Shown: piece by piece, positions 1 through 8,019 of the stretch
Numbering within the stretch: the stretch's first letter is position 1
Layout: each line of letters opens with the position of its first letter
Source: Arthrobacter sp. Bi83
GTDB lineage: Bacteria; Actinomycetota; Actinomycetes; Actinomycetales; Micrococcaceae
Length of the DNA stretch: 38,886 nt
Direction of reading: 5' to 3'
NCBI RefSeq assembly: GCF_918698095.1
Contig: NZ_CAKKLY010000048.1
Span: 1-38,886, forward strand
Made by a program: the position numbers and the translations under genes
The notes under the pieces: generated by a model
Told to the model about the DNA's origin: nothing
The model's database searches: none
The model's input: only the letters and a program-made list of their open reading frames with translations

Positions 1-140
1 CCACCATGCTCCACACCCCCGCCGGCGCGGACGACTTCTCCCGCGCCCGCCAGCTCGGCGAGCTCAACTCTGTGGTCTCCTCCACCCACGGCATGGCCTA
101 CCTCGCCGAGGCCTACACCGGCTGGCCCGGCGACCGGTAG
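1..140 (+). CDS. 3' end of an unidentified gene (partial)
   Basis: The frame is open from the window edge to a TAG at 138-140 and gives about 45 residues ending in TGWPGDR. Nearly every codon ends in G or C, which is how the core genes at the right end of the window look, so I take it as real coding sequence. I do not recognise the family. The next gene downstream has a clearly lower third-position GC, so this may be the last core gene before accessory DNA. Confidence 0.5.
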   Translation, partial: TMLHTPAGADDFSRARQLGELNSVVSSTHGMAYLAEAYTGWPGDR

Positions 141-159
141 GCGGGGAAACAAAATCGAT

Positions 160-186
160 GCCCTGTCCTCGTCTATGCAGGGCTTT
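160..186 (+). terminator. Weak hairpin after the partial gene
   Basis: GCCCTG (160-165) pairs with CAGGGC (178-183) and is followed by TTT. The stem is only 6 bp and the T-run is short, so this is a weak candidate terminator for the upstream partial gene. Confidence 0.3.
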
Positions 187-221
187 CCACCTGATTCGAC
201 CTCAAACGGAAGTGTGTTCCT

Positions 222-1226
222 GTGCAATACATCAGGCTTCGTGACCTCACCGTCTCCGCGCTAGGGCTCGGCTGCATGGGTATGTCCCATATCTATACGG
301 GCCATAAGCAGGCTGACAAAGAGTCTATCCGTACTATTCATCGTGCCCTGGAACTGGGTGTGACCCACTTTGACAGTGCTGAGCTCTACGGGCCTTTCAA
401 GAATGAAGTACTTCTGGGGACGGCTTTGAAGGGCCGTCGTGACCAGGTCGTTGTTACTTCGAAGTTCGGTCTGGTCTCGCATGTGGGGAATGCCGGGCCT
501 TTGGATAGTTCGGCAGCAAACATCCGGGCGGCGGTGGAGGGCTCCCTCACCCGCCTTGATACCGACTACATTGACCTCTATTACCAGCACCGGGTCGACA
601 AGTCCGTGCCTATCGAAGACGTCATCGGTACGCTGAAAGAACTCGTTACCGAGGGCAAGATCCGTCATATTGGCCTCTCTGAAGCGGGCCCGGACACTAT
701 CCGCCGGGCGAACGCGGTTCACCCGATCACTGCTCTTCAGTCTGAATACTCACTATGGACCCGTGACGGTGACGACGGAACCCTGGACCTGCTGAAAGAG
801 CTCGGCATCGGTTTTGTGCCGTACTCACCGCTTGGCCGTGGCCTCCTCACCGGAAAAATCAGGTCCCTTGACCAGCTGGATAAGGATGACTGGCGCCTAA
901 GCAACCCCCGTTTCATGGACGGTGCACTGGAGAAGAACCTCCTTGTGCTGGAAGAGGTGGAAGCTGTTGCTAAAGAAGCAGGAGCCACTCTTTCGCAGGT
1001 CGCGTTGGCTTGGCTGCTTAGTAAAGGTGATGACTGGTCGCCGATTCCTGGCACCATCCGCATCTCCCACCTCGAAGAGGATCTGCTCGCTGTGGACGTG
1101 AAACTCACCCCAGAACACATCGCGGCCCTCGATAACGTTACGCAGCCCGTGGGTGAGCACCATACTGCCGCCCAGATGAAACTTTTTGACCGGGAGAATA
1201 CGATCAAAGACCAACGCGGGGATTAG
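222..1226 (+). CDS. Aldo/keto reductase
   Basis: A 334-residue cytosolic NAD(P)H-dependent aldo/keto reductase with a (beta/alpha)8 barrel. The N-terminus has the family GLGCMGMS signature. The catalytic tetrad is visible as Asp and Tyr in FDSAELYG, Lys in VTSKFG and His in YYQHR. The C-terminal half has the cofactor-binding stretch with PIPGT. The start is GTG with a loose purine-rich stretch upstream (ACGGAAG). The substrate cannot be told from sequence. It is followed after 4 bp by a second oxidoreductase on the same strand, and the pair converges on the protocatechuate operon, so a role in aromatic or aldehyde metabolism is possible but is inference. Codon use is less GC-biased than in the core genes at the right of the window. 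Confidence 0.9.
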   Translation: MQYIRLRDLTVSALGLGCMGMSHIYTGHKQADKESIRTIHRALELGVTHFDSAELYGPFKNEVLLGTALKGRRDQVVVTSKFGLVSHVGNAGPLDSSAANIRAAVEGSLTRLDTDYIDLYYQHRVDKSVPIEDVIGTLKELVTEGKIRHIGLSEAGPDTIRRANAVHPITALQSEYSLWTRDGDDGTLDLLKELGIGFVPYSPLGRGLLTGKIRSLDQLDKDDWRLSNPRFMDGALEKNLLVLEEVEAVAKEAGATLSQVALAWLLSKGDDWSPIPGTIRISHLEEDLLAVDVKLTPEHIAALDNVTQPVGEHHTAAQMKLFDRENTIKDQRGD

Positions 1227-1230
1227 GCTC

Positions 1231-2010
1231 ATGACCGCGAATCCCAAGATCACTATCATCGGTCAAAATGAGACTGGGTCCAAGGTTGCCGATGTGCTCA
1301 CGAGGGCCGGTGCCAGTGTCATCAGGTTTGATCCCGCTTCGAAGTCTCCTGCGGGAAGCCTTGAGGACGCTGTGGTTGGTGCTGACGTGGTCCTCGCCGT
1401 GGGTTCTTCCTCGGGGCAGCCAAGAATCGCGGAACGTGTTGTTCCCCTGCTCGGGGAGGATGTGCTTTATGCAGATTTGAAGACGGGCACACCGGCAACG
1501 AAAAGGCAGCTCGCGGCACTCTTCCCGGATGGTTCCTTCGTGGATGTGACCATCGTCCAGCAGGACCCCGTCCCGGTCGAGGGGCTGGTTATGGAGGTCG
1601 CCGGTACCGGAGCCCGACGGCTGATAGAGCTGCTCAAACCCTGCGGGCTGACCCTCCGGTATGTTTCAGAAGTTCCGGGCGAAGCAACGGCGCGCCATCT
1701 CATCCGCAGTCTGCTGACCAAGGGGATTGCCGGGGCTGTCATCGACTGTCTTTGGGCGGCCGAAAGCATAGGCATGCAGAGTTGGGCCTACCAGGAAATT
1801 CTGGAGAAGTTCGAAGCCAGCTCAGCGGAAACGGCCCAGCAGTACATGTCTGGTACTGCTCAGCACATCAAGCGTCGGCAAATTGAAATCATGGATGTGG
1901 TGGCGATGCTCAACGAGACCGGGTATGAGAGCACCATGCTTCCCGGGATCGAGTTCAACTACGGGCGCATCCTGCACGGAAAGAAGATTCCGTACAGTAA
2001 GCGCCCGTAG
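1231..2010 (+). CDS. 6-phosphogluconate dehydrogenase-like NAD(P)-dependent oxidoreductase (DUF1932 type)
   Basis: A 259-residue protein. The N-terminal Rossmann fold reads ITIIGQNETGSKVADVL, with the glycine motif degenerate at the first position (GQNETG). The C-terminal helical domain with RHLIRSLLTKGIAGAV is typical of the DUF1932 branch of the 6-phosphogluconate / 3-hydroxyisobutyrate dehydrogenase superfamily. I chose the ATG at 1231, just after the TAG at 1224-1226 of the aldo/keto reductase gene, because the fold begins there; an upstream in-frame start at 1186 would overlap that gene by 41 bp. The tight spacing implies cotranscription. The substrate is unknown. The gene converges tail to tail with ligC, leaving 9 bp between the stops. 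Confidence 0.8.
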   Translation: MTANPKITIIGQNETGSKVADVLTRAGASVIRFDPASKSPAGSLEDAVVGADVVLAVGSSSGQPRIAERVVPLLGEDVLYADLKTGTPATKRQLAALFPDGSFVDVTIVQQDPVPVEGLVMEVAGTGARRLIELLKPCGLTLRYVSEVPGEATARHLIRSLLTKGIAGAVIDCLWAAESIGMQSWAYQEILEKFEASSAETAQQYMSGTAQHIKRRQIEIMDVVAMLNETGYESTMLPGIEFNYGRILHGKKIPYSKRP

Positions 2011-2019
2011 TCCGGCCTT

Positions 2020-2970
2020 CTAGTACTCGAGTTGCTGTTGCAGGGCGTCGAGCACCACATAGCAGGGAAGAACCTGGGCCACGCTGGAGTTGGGCTCACG
2101 CTTTTCCTTGATGGCGTCCACGAACTCGCGATCCTGCAGTTCGATGCCGTTCATCGATGCCGCCACCTTGGAGACGTCGATGGGGTTTTCCTTGCCGTCG
2201 ACGAGGTCGTCGTACCGGGCGATGTACGTGTCGGTGTCGCCGATGTAGCGGAAGAAGGTCCCGATGGGGCCGTCGTTGTTGAAGGAGAGTGAGAGCGTGC
2301 AAATCTTGCCGTTCTCGCTCTGAAGCTGGATGGACATGTCCATGGCTATGCCAAGTTCGGGGTGCTTGGGTCCCTGGACGGCGTTGGCCTTCACAATCTT
2401 TTCGCCGGTCTGGTACTGGAACAGGTCGACCGTGTGGGCGGCATGGTGCCACAGCAGGTGATCGGTCCAGGAGCGGGGCTGGCCGAGGGCGTTGGTGTTA
2501 GTCCGGCGGAAAAAGTAGGTCTGCACATCCATCTGCTGGATGGAGAACTCACCCGCGCTGATCCTGTTGTGCACGTACTGGTGCGACGGGTTGAAACGCC
2601 GGGTGTGGCCGGCCATCGCAATGAGGCCCGTTTCCTTCTGGGCGTCCACGATCTCCTGTACGCTCGCCAGTGAGTCTGCCATGGGGATTTCCACCATGAC
2701 ATTTTTGCCGGCGCGCAGGGCTTCCAGGGTCTGGGCGCGATGCATCTGGGTTGGGGTAGCGAGGATGACCCCGTCAAGGTCATCCTGCTCCAGTAGTTCG
2801 GAGTAGCTGGTGAAGGCGGCTTTCGCTCCGTACTTGACGGCGACCTCCTTCGCGATGTCCATCTTGCTGTGGGCAACGTACTGAATTTTGGCGTCAGAGA
2901 TATGGCTGATGGCGTCGAGGTGCTTGTGGCCGAAGGCGCCCAAGCCTACGACAGCGATATTTACGGTCAT
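2020..2970 (-). CDS. ligC: 4-carboxy-2-hydroxymuconate-6-semialdehyde dehydrogenase (Gfo/Idh/MocA family)
   Basis: A 316-residue NAD(P)-dependent dehydrogenase. In the protocatechuate 4,5-cleavage pathway it oxidises the ring-fission product (as its cyclic hemiacetal) to 2-pyrone-4,6-dicarboxylate. The N-terminal Rossmann motif VGLGAFGHKH is clear. The usual Gfo/Idh/MocA EKP motif reads EIP (VEIPMADS). The family assignment is firm; the specific function rests on position directly after ligAB. The start at 2970 is preferred over one at 3087 because the fold starts there and because ATGA overlaps the ligB stop. It is the last gene of the operon, and no terminator is evident in the 9 bp before the convergent gene. 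Confidence 0.88.
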   Translation of the reverse strand: MTVNIAVVGLGAFGHKHLDAISHISDAKIQYVAHSKMDIAKEVAVKYGAKAAFTSYSELLEQDDLDGVILATPTQMHRAQTLEALRAGKNVMVEIPMADSLASVQEIVDAQKETGLIAMAGHTRRFNPSHQYVHNRISAGEFSIQQMDVQTYFFRRTNTNALGQPRSWTDHLLWHHAAHTVDLFQYQTGEKIVKANAVQGPKHPELGIAMDMSIQLQSENGKICTLSLSFNNDGPIGTFFRYIGDTDTYIARYDDLVDGKENPIDVSKVAASMNGIELQDREFVDAIKEKREPNSSVAQVLPCYVVLDALQQQLEY

Positions 2971-3815
2971 GCTTCTTCCTTCGGAGTGAGGATCAGGTGT
3001 CCAACAGAGGTGTTGGAAGCAGGTACGTGGTTGAACCGGTAGACCTCGTCGACTTTGTCGCCGAGGGCTCCGCGCATGATGAGCCACATGATGAGCTCAA
3101 CGCCTTCAGAGCCGGCCTCCCTCATGTATTCGAGGTGGGGCTTGTATTGAAGTACTTCGGGCTCGTTGATGAGGTCGTCCATAAACTTCTGGTCCCAGGG
3201 CAAATTGATAAGACCTGCGCGAGCACCCTGGATCTGATGGCTCATGCCTCCGGTTCCCCAGATCTGAACATTGAGGTCTTCGTCGAACTCCGCCACCGCC
3301 CTTCTGATGGCCTTGCCGATCGAAAGGCAACGTTCGCCGGAGGGCTGGGGGTACATCACGACATTTACGGCCAGAGGAATAACTTTGGCCGGCCATTTGT
3401 CCGGGGTGCCGAACATGAGCGACATGGGCACCGTCAACCCGTGGTCCACCTCGAGGACGTTCAACACAGTCAGGTCGAAGTCATCAAGGATGAGGGAAGC
3501 AGCCAAGTGGGTTGCCAGCTCCGGGGCGCCTTCTACCGGGGGGACCGGCCGCGGCCCGTATCCTTCATCGCAGATCTCGAAGGACTCGGCCACTCCCACG
3601 GCGAACGTGGGCATGATTTCCATACCGAAGTAGGAGGCGTGGTCGTTGTAGACGATGATCGCCACGTCCGGATTGTTGGTTTTGATCCAGTTCTTTGAGA
3701 ACTCATAGCCCTCGAACATGGGCCTCCAGTAGTCCTCTTCGGTGCGGCCCATATCGATAGCTGCCCCTACTGCGGGCACGTGGCTGGTCGCGATTCCGGC
3801 GGTGATTTTTGCCAT
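2967..3815 (-). CDS. ligB: Protocatechuate 4,5-dioxygenase, beta (catalytic) subunit
   Basis: A 282-residue type II (class III LigB-like) extradiol dioxygenase subunit that opens the protocatechuate ring between carbons 4 and 5, using Fe(II) and O2. The expected residues are present: His12 (TSHVP), His59 (YNDHAS) and Glu240 fit the iron ligands, and His193 (GGMSHQIQG) fits the catalytic base described for the Sphingobium enzyme. Length agrees with the family. The start codon overlaps the ligA stop as TAATG and its stop overlaps the ligC start as ATGA, so alpha and beta subunits and the next enzyme are probably translationally coupled. Confidence 0.95.
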   Translation of the reverse strand: MAKITAGIATSHVPAVGAAIDMGRTEEDYWRPMFEGYEFSKNWIKTNNPDVAIIVYNDHASYFGMEIMPTFAVGVAESFEICDEGYGPRPVPPVEGAPELATHLAASLILDDFDLTVLNVLEVDHGLTVPMSLMFGTPDKWPAKVIPLAVNVVMYPQPSGERCLSIGKAIRRAVAEFDEDLNVQIWGTGGMSHQIQGARAGLINLPWDQKFMDDLINEPEVLQYKPHLEYMREAGSEGVELIMWLIMRGALGDKVDEVYRFNHVPASNTSVGHLILTPKEEA

Positions 3816-4216
3816 TACGCTTCGCCTCTTTCTTTCTTGGAGCGCCAGCCATCAATGTGCCGGCCACCGCTTTTCATCATCGCCTGGTACTGCTCGACAT
3901 TCATGTCGGTCATGGTGCTCACCGCCTGGACGTACGACAGTCCTTCTGCCGCGAAGATTTTGGACAGGAAGTAGACGTTGCCGCCGTTGTCGAGCATCTT
4001 CTGGAAGTCACGGGTGAGGACAGCCTCTTTTTGCTCCTCCGTCATCTCCCACTCATCCAGATAGGAGCGCTCATCGGCGAGGAACCTCTTGCGGTTCTCC
4101 TCCTGACGAAGGCTCATGCAAAATTCGTTGAAGTGGAAACCTTCACGGGCTTTTTCAATGGTGAAGATGGTCGTGCCGGGAAGGTCCTTGAACTGCTCAA
4201 AATCGGGCTTCATCAT
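3815..4216 (-). CDS. ligA: Protocatechuate 4,5-dioxygenase, alpha subunit
   Basis: A 133-residue small subunit that partners LigB; in the known structure it forms a lid over the active site. The stretches PGTTIFTIEKAREGFHFN and FLADERSYLDEWEMT are typical of LigA. The start is one of two adjacent ATGs (4216 or 4213) in the string TGATGATG, the first overlapping the ligI stop; a longer in-frame extension to 4363 would lie entirely within ligI and is rejected. It overlaps ligB at its own stop. Separate alpha and beta genes are the arrangement seen in proteobacterial lig and pmd operons. Confidence 0.94.
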   Translation of the reverse strand: MMKPDFEQFKDLPGTTIFTIEKAREGFHFNEFCMSLRQEENRKRFLADERSYLDEWEMTEEQKEAVLTRDFQKMLDNGGNVYFLSKIFAAEGLSYVQAVSTMTDMNVEQYQAMMKSGGRHIDGWRSKKERGEA

Positions 4217-5109
4217 CAGCTCCAATACATGTTGTTGGGGTTGGCTACGAGCAATTTCTCCTGCAAGGCCGGGCTCATTGCTATCGACGGGACATAGTCC
4301 ACGAGGATTCCGTCGTCGGGCATCTCTTGTTTCATGTTCGGATGCGGCCAGTCGGTCCCCCACAGAACCCGGTCGGGGAACTCCTCCACCACGGCCCTGG
4401 CAAAGGGCACCACATCGGCGTAGGCCGGGGCGCCGCTGACCGTGATGCGGTCCGGGCAGCTGACCTTCGAGTACACGTTGGGGTTCTCCTGCATGAAGCG
4501 CAGGAACTCCGCAAACTCCGGTCCGTCCACAGGTTTGGTGACGTCGGGCCGGCCCATGTGGTCAATGACAATAGGAATGTTCAGGGACGTGAAGAAGTCC
4601 CACTTCTCCCGCAGATCGGCGGGTTCGAAGTAGAGAACAACATGCCATCCCAGGGGACGGATTTTCTCGATGATTTCGCGGTAGTACTCGTCCGGTTTCG
4701 GATCAACCAGACGCTTGACGTAATTGAACCGGACCCCCCGCACGCCGAGTTCATGCATCCGGGCCAGCTCCGTGGGCGTTACATGGGGCTTGACGGTGAC
4801 CACGCCGCGGGCTTTGTCGTTCGAGTGCTCCAGGACGTCCAGGAGAGCCGAGTTGTCCGAACCGTGGCAGGTGGCCTGAACAACCACGTTCTTTTCAAAG
4901 CCGAGAAAGTCCCGCAGCGCGAACAGCTGATTCCTGCTGGCATCACAAGGCGTGTACTTGCGTTCGGGGGCAAAAGGGAAGAGGCTGCCGGGGCCAAAAA
5001 CATGGCAGTGCGCGTCGACGGCCCCGGCTGGAACCCGGAACGTGGGCTTACTCGGGTTGGGGTGCCAGTCGAGCCAGTCTGCGTCTTTCGCAAAGGTGAG
5101 GATGTTCAT
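4216..5109 (-). CDS. ligI: 2-pyrone-4,6-dicarboxylate hydrolase (lactonase)
   Basis: A 297-residue amidohydrolase_2 family enzyme that opens the 2-pyrone-4,6-dicarboxylate lactone to 4-oxalomesaconate / 4-carboxy-2-hydroxymuconate. The N-terminal HCH motif (VDAHCHVFGPG) and the C-terminal WGTDWPHPN, containing the conserved catalytic Asp, are family hallmarks. The N-terminal phrase GPGSLFPFAPERKYTP is also typical of LigI. The start at 5109 overlaps the ligJ stop as TGATG, and its own stop overlaps ligA in the same way. It acts after LigC and before the tautomerase/hydratase steps encoded upstream. Confidence 0.93.
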   Translation of the reverse strand: MNILTFAKDADWLDWHPNPSKPTFRVPAGAVDAHCHVFGPGSLFPFAPERKYTPCDASRNQLFALRDFLGFEKNVVVQATCHGSDNSALLDVLEHSNDKARGVVTVKPHVTPTELARMHELGVRGVRFNYVKRLVDPKPDEYYREIIEKIRPLGWHVVLYFEPADLREKWDFFTSLNIPIVIDHMGRPDVTKPVDGPEFAEFLRFMQENPNVYSKVSCPDRITVSGAPAYADVVPFARAVVEEFPDRVLWGTDWPHPNMKQEMPDDGILVDYVPSIAMSPALQEKLLVANPNNMYWS

Positions 5110-6125
5110 CAGACCAAGGCCTCCAGTTTTTGTTTGAGCCGGGGAAAGACCGCCTGGGCGTTGGTAGCGAAGATTCGTTCGCGCTCCTGGTCGGAGATGT
5201 CAGCGGCGTCGATGTAGCGCCTCGTGTCGTCAAAGTACTCGCCGGTCTGAGGATCGATGCCGCGGACGGCGCCGATCATTTCAGAACCAAACAGGATGTT
5301 TTTGTTGTCAATGACGTCAAGGAGCAGGTCGATTCCCGGCTGGTGGTAAACGCAGGTATCAAAGAAGACGTTGTTCATCAGATGCGTACCCAGGTCGGGT
5401 TGCTTGAGCATGTCCGCGAGGCCGCGATACCGACCCCAGTGGTAGGGAACAGCGCCACCGCCGTGGGGGATGATGAACCGCAAGGTCGGGAAGTCAGCGA
5501 ACAGGTTTCCCTGCAGAAGCTGCATAAATGCGGTGGTGTCCGCGTTCATGTAGTGCGCGCCAGTCGCATGGAAGTTGGGGTTGCACGACGCCGAGACGTG
5601 AATCATAGCGGGAACGTCGAGCTCCACCATTTTCTCGTAAAGGGGGTACCAGTACTTGTCGGTCAGGGGCAGCGAGTCCCACTGCCCGCCGCTGGGGTCG
5701 GGATTAAGGTTGCAGCCGATGAAGCCAAGTTCAGTGACGCATCGTTCGAGTTCCTTGATCGATTCTGTCAGGTCAGCCCCGGGGGACTGCGGGAGCTGGC
5801 CGACCCCCACGAACGTTCCAGGAAAGAGATCTACGACGCGTTTGATCAGGTTGTTGCACGCGATGGTCCATTCCAGGCTGATGCGTTGGTCACCTTCATG
5901 GTGACCCATGGCGGATGCCCGTGGAGAAAAGATCGTGAGGTCGATACCGCGATCCTTGATGAGGCGCAGCTGGTTCGATTCAATGGACCGACGAATGATT
6001 TCGTTGGAGATCTTGGGGTAGGCGGGGCTGGGCTGACCGACCCTAAATGCCGCCAGCTGGTCAATCCGCCACTGATTGTGGAGCTCGGGAGCGGTTGTGT
6101 AGTGGCCATGGCAATCGAGGATCAT
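5109..6125 (-). CDS. ligJ: 4-oxalomesaconate hydratase (amidohydrolase_2 family)
   Basis: A 338-residue enzyme that adds water to 4-oxalomesaconate to give 4-carboxy-4-hydroxy-2-oxoadipate. The N-terminus ILDCHGHYTTAP carries the metal-binding HxH, and IIPHGGGAVPYHWGRY in the C-terminal half is typical of LigJ / gamma-resorcylate-decarboxylase-like amidohydrolases. I chose the ATG at 6125 because it overlaps the preceding stop (ATGA) and is preceded by GGGAG; a TTG at 6137 is open but less likely. The length matches the known hydratase of about 340 residues. Confidence 0.9.
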   Translation of the reverse strand: MILDCHGHYTTAPELHNQWRIDQLAAFRVGQPSPAYPKISNEIIRRSIESNQLRLIKDRGIDLTIFSPRASAMGHHEGDQRISLEWTIACNNLIKRVVDLFPGTFVGVGQLPQSPGADLTESIKELERCVTELGFIGCNLNPDPSGGQWDSLPLTDKYWYPLYEKMVELDVPAMIHVSASCNPNFHATGAHYMNADTTAFMQLLQGNLFADFPTLRFIIPHGGGAVPYHWGRYRGLADMLKQPDLGTHLMNNVFFDTCVYHQPGIDLLLDVIDNKNILFGSEMIGAVRGIDPQTGEYFDDTRRYIDAADISDQERERIFATNAQAVFPRLKQKLEALV

Positions 6126-7234
6126 GAGTTCTCCCAAGATGATTGAGGGACGAAAATTGAGCCCGACATCAGCATTCGAGCGGTGCGAAGCAAGGCGGAC
6201 TTGGTCACGACGGGCTCGCCCGATGACGTGTCAACGTCCATTTGGACTGTGAAAAAGCCGGAGGGATGCTCGACTTCAACCTCGACGCCAGAACCGGAGT
6301 TGCTGTCGTGTGGAACCGGGTCACCGGTCCGGGCGGCGACGCTGCCTTCGAGCATGCAGGCGGTGGCGACCGAAACGGCACCCAGCACACCAATGGATTC
6401 ATGCACCCGGTGGGGGATGAACGTGCGGGTGCTGACGAAACCGCCTCTCTTGGCGGGAGCCAGCAGGCTCATCTTGGGAACGGTCTTGCTGGTGACATCG
6501 CCTAGATTCATCAAGCGCCCCACGTCCAGCCGAATCTCCTCCAGCCGGGCCCTAAGCACCGGATTCGCTTCGAGTTCGGCCGGTGTTTCATAGCCCGTGA
6601 TGCCAAAATCGGAGGCCTTGAGGCAAACCACCGGCATGCCGTTGTCGATGCAGGTCACCTCTACGCCTTTGACCACGTCCACCACGTTGCCGGTGGGCAG
6701 AAGCGACCCACAGCTTGAGCCGGCGACATCTTCAAAGTTGATGGTGATCGGTGCATGCGTTCCGGGAACGCCGTCAATGCGGGCGGAACCAGCGTAGTTC
6801 ACCACTCCGTCCGGGGTCTCCACGAAGGCGGCGGCTTTCGAATCGGTGTTCACCATGTAGATGGAGACCGCCGTGATGCCATCAGCGGCAGGAAGAAGAC
6901 CCTTTTCAAGGGCGAACGGACCGACGCCGGCCAGGATGTTGCCGCAGTTCTGTTGGTCGCTGACCTCGGCGCGCTCCGGCCAGACCTGCAAAAACAGATA
7001 GTCCACGTCGATTCCCGGGCGGTTTGACCGGCTTATGACGGCCACTTTGGAGGTGAGCGGGTGACCGCCGCCCATACCGTCGATTTCGCGTTTATCCGGC
7101 GAGCCCATTGCTGCCAGCAGGAAAGCGTCACGTGTACCGCGGTCATCAGGCAGATCCTCGGCCAGGAAATAGAGCCCTTTTGAGGTTCCACCACGCATCA
7201 CCGTGCAGGGCACAGCCACCTGCGTATTGGTCAT
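6122..7234 (-). CDS. ligU: 4-oxalomesaconate tautomerase (PrpF family isomerase)
   Basis: A 370-residue PrpF-family protein. The N-terminal RGGTSKGLYFLAEDLPDD is the signature of this diaminopimelate-epimerase-like fold. Members in lig/pmd/gal operons isomerise the product of the LigI reaction so that the hydratase can use it; that role here is assigned from family and operon position. The ATG at 7234 overlaps the ligK stop (ATGA), and the stop at 6122 overlaps ligJ. PrpF proteins also occur in methylcitrate clusters, but no prpBCD genes are nearby. Confidence 0.88.
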   Translation of the reverse strand: MTNTQVAVPCTVMRGGTSKGLYFLAEDLPDDRGTRDAFLLAAMGSPDKREIDGMGGGHPLTSKVAVISRSNRPGIDVDYLFLQVWPERAEVSDQQNCGNILAGVGPFALEKGLLPAADGITAVSIYMVNTDSKAAAFVETPDGVVNYAGSARIDGVPGTHAPITINFEDVAGSSCGSLLPTGNVVDVVKGVEVTCIDNGMPVVCLKASDFGITGYETPAELEANPVLRARLEEIRLDVGRLMNLGDVTSKTVPKMSLLAPAKRGGFVSTRTFIPHRVHESIGVLGAVSVATACMLEGSVAARTGDPVPHDSNSGSGVEVEVEHPSGFFTVQMDVDTSSGEPVVTKSALLRTARMLMSGSIFVPQSSWENS

Positions 7235-7911
7235 TTCGCGTAGTCCTCGTAGACCAGACCCTTGGTGGCGAGCTTGTCGCGCATGTTGTAAATGTCCAGG
7301 CCCAGCTCACCTGATCGAAGACGTGCACGCTTGGCGGCCTCGTTCGCTTCACGCTCACGGCCCTTAGCCAGGACGGTTGCCGCCTCCTCGCGTCGAACAA
7401 CGCAGACACCATCGATGTCGGCCACGATTACGTCACCGGGGCGAATAAGCTGGTTGGCGATCACGATGGGAACCTGTACATTGCCGACGGTCTCTTTCAC
7501 CGTTCCCTGAGCACCGATCGCCTTGGACCACACCGGGAAGCTCATTTCCGTCAGCGTGTCCACATCGCGAACACCGGCATCAATGACAAGGCCACGCACA
7601 CCGTGCGCCAAGAGGCTTTCGGCGAGCAGGTCGCCCAAATATCCATCGTCACATGGGCTGGTGGGCGTCACGACTAGAATGTCTCCCGCCTGGGCCTGCT
7701 CAACAGCAACATGGATGGACCAGTTGTCCCCGGGAGCCACCTCACAGGTGAGCGCGTTCCCTGCGATCCTTGCCGGGAAGATGGGCCGAAGGCGGATATC
7801 GAGCAGGCCAGTCCGGCCTTGGGATTCATGAACTGTGGCGACACCCAGCTCAGCAAGCCCATCAACGACGTCAAGGGCGGTGCGGGGGGTACCTCGAACT
7901 ACTCGTGCCAT
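7231..7911 (-). CDS. ligK: 4-carboxy-4-hydroxy-2-oxoadipate aldolase / oxaloacetate decarboxylase (RraA-like)
   Basis: A 226-residue class II aldolase of the RraA-like fold. It splits 4-carboxy-4-hydroxy-2-oxoadipate into pyruvate and oxaloacetate, the last step of the 4,5-cleavage pathway. GDLLAESL (about residues 93-100) and DAGVRD (about 111-116) hold the substrate- and metal-binding residues known for this family. The start at 7911 is supported by AAGGAG 5-6 bases upstream; a start at 7935 would give an extension lacking family resemblance. It is the first gene of the operon, so the promoter should lie between 7912 and about 8019. Confidence 0.92.
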   Translation of the reverse strand: MARVVRGTPRTALDVVDGLAELGVATVHESQGRTGLLDIRLRPIFPARIAGNALTCEVAPGDNWSIHVAVEQAQAGDILVVTPTSPCDDGYLGDLLAESLLAHGVRGLVIDAGVRDVDTLTEMSFPVWSKAIGAQGTVKETVGNVQVPIVIANQLIRPGDVIVADIDGVCVVRREEAATVLAKGREREANEAAKRARLRSGELGLDIYNMRDKLATKGLVYEDYAK

Positions 7912-7983
7912 GATTCTCCTTTGAATACCGTGCAATGCCTTTTGGTACAGAGAACGTCATGTCACAGGCCCTTCCAATAAACA

Positions 7984-7998
7984 TTCCGCTGAACGGAA
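7984..7998. promoter_or_regulatory. Inverted repeat upstream of the lig operon (candidate operator)
   Basis: TTCCG (7984-7988), 5-base spacer, CGGAA (7994-7998), 73-87 bp upstream of the ligK start. Read outward it is ATTCC-N7-GGAAG, close to the ATTCC-N-GGAAT pattern I recall for the IclR-type aromatic regulator GenR of Corynebacterium. On the minus strand a TTGCTT (about 8003) and TATTGG 17 bases on would place the repeat between -35 and -10; that promoter is a weak match. No regulator gene is present in the window to go with it. Confidence 0.4.
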
Positions 7999-8019
7999 GC
8001 AATCGCTAACGCGAATTTC

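Noticed and set aside
4327..5217. A 296-codon plus-strand frame opposite ligI
   Set aside because: Shadow of a gene with clear HCH and catalytic Asp motifs.
5130..6146. A 338-codon plus-strand frame opposite ligJ
   Set aside because: ligJ has the correct length, motifs and coupled start; the opposite frame has none.
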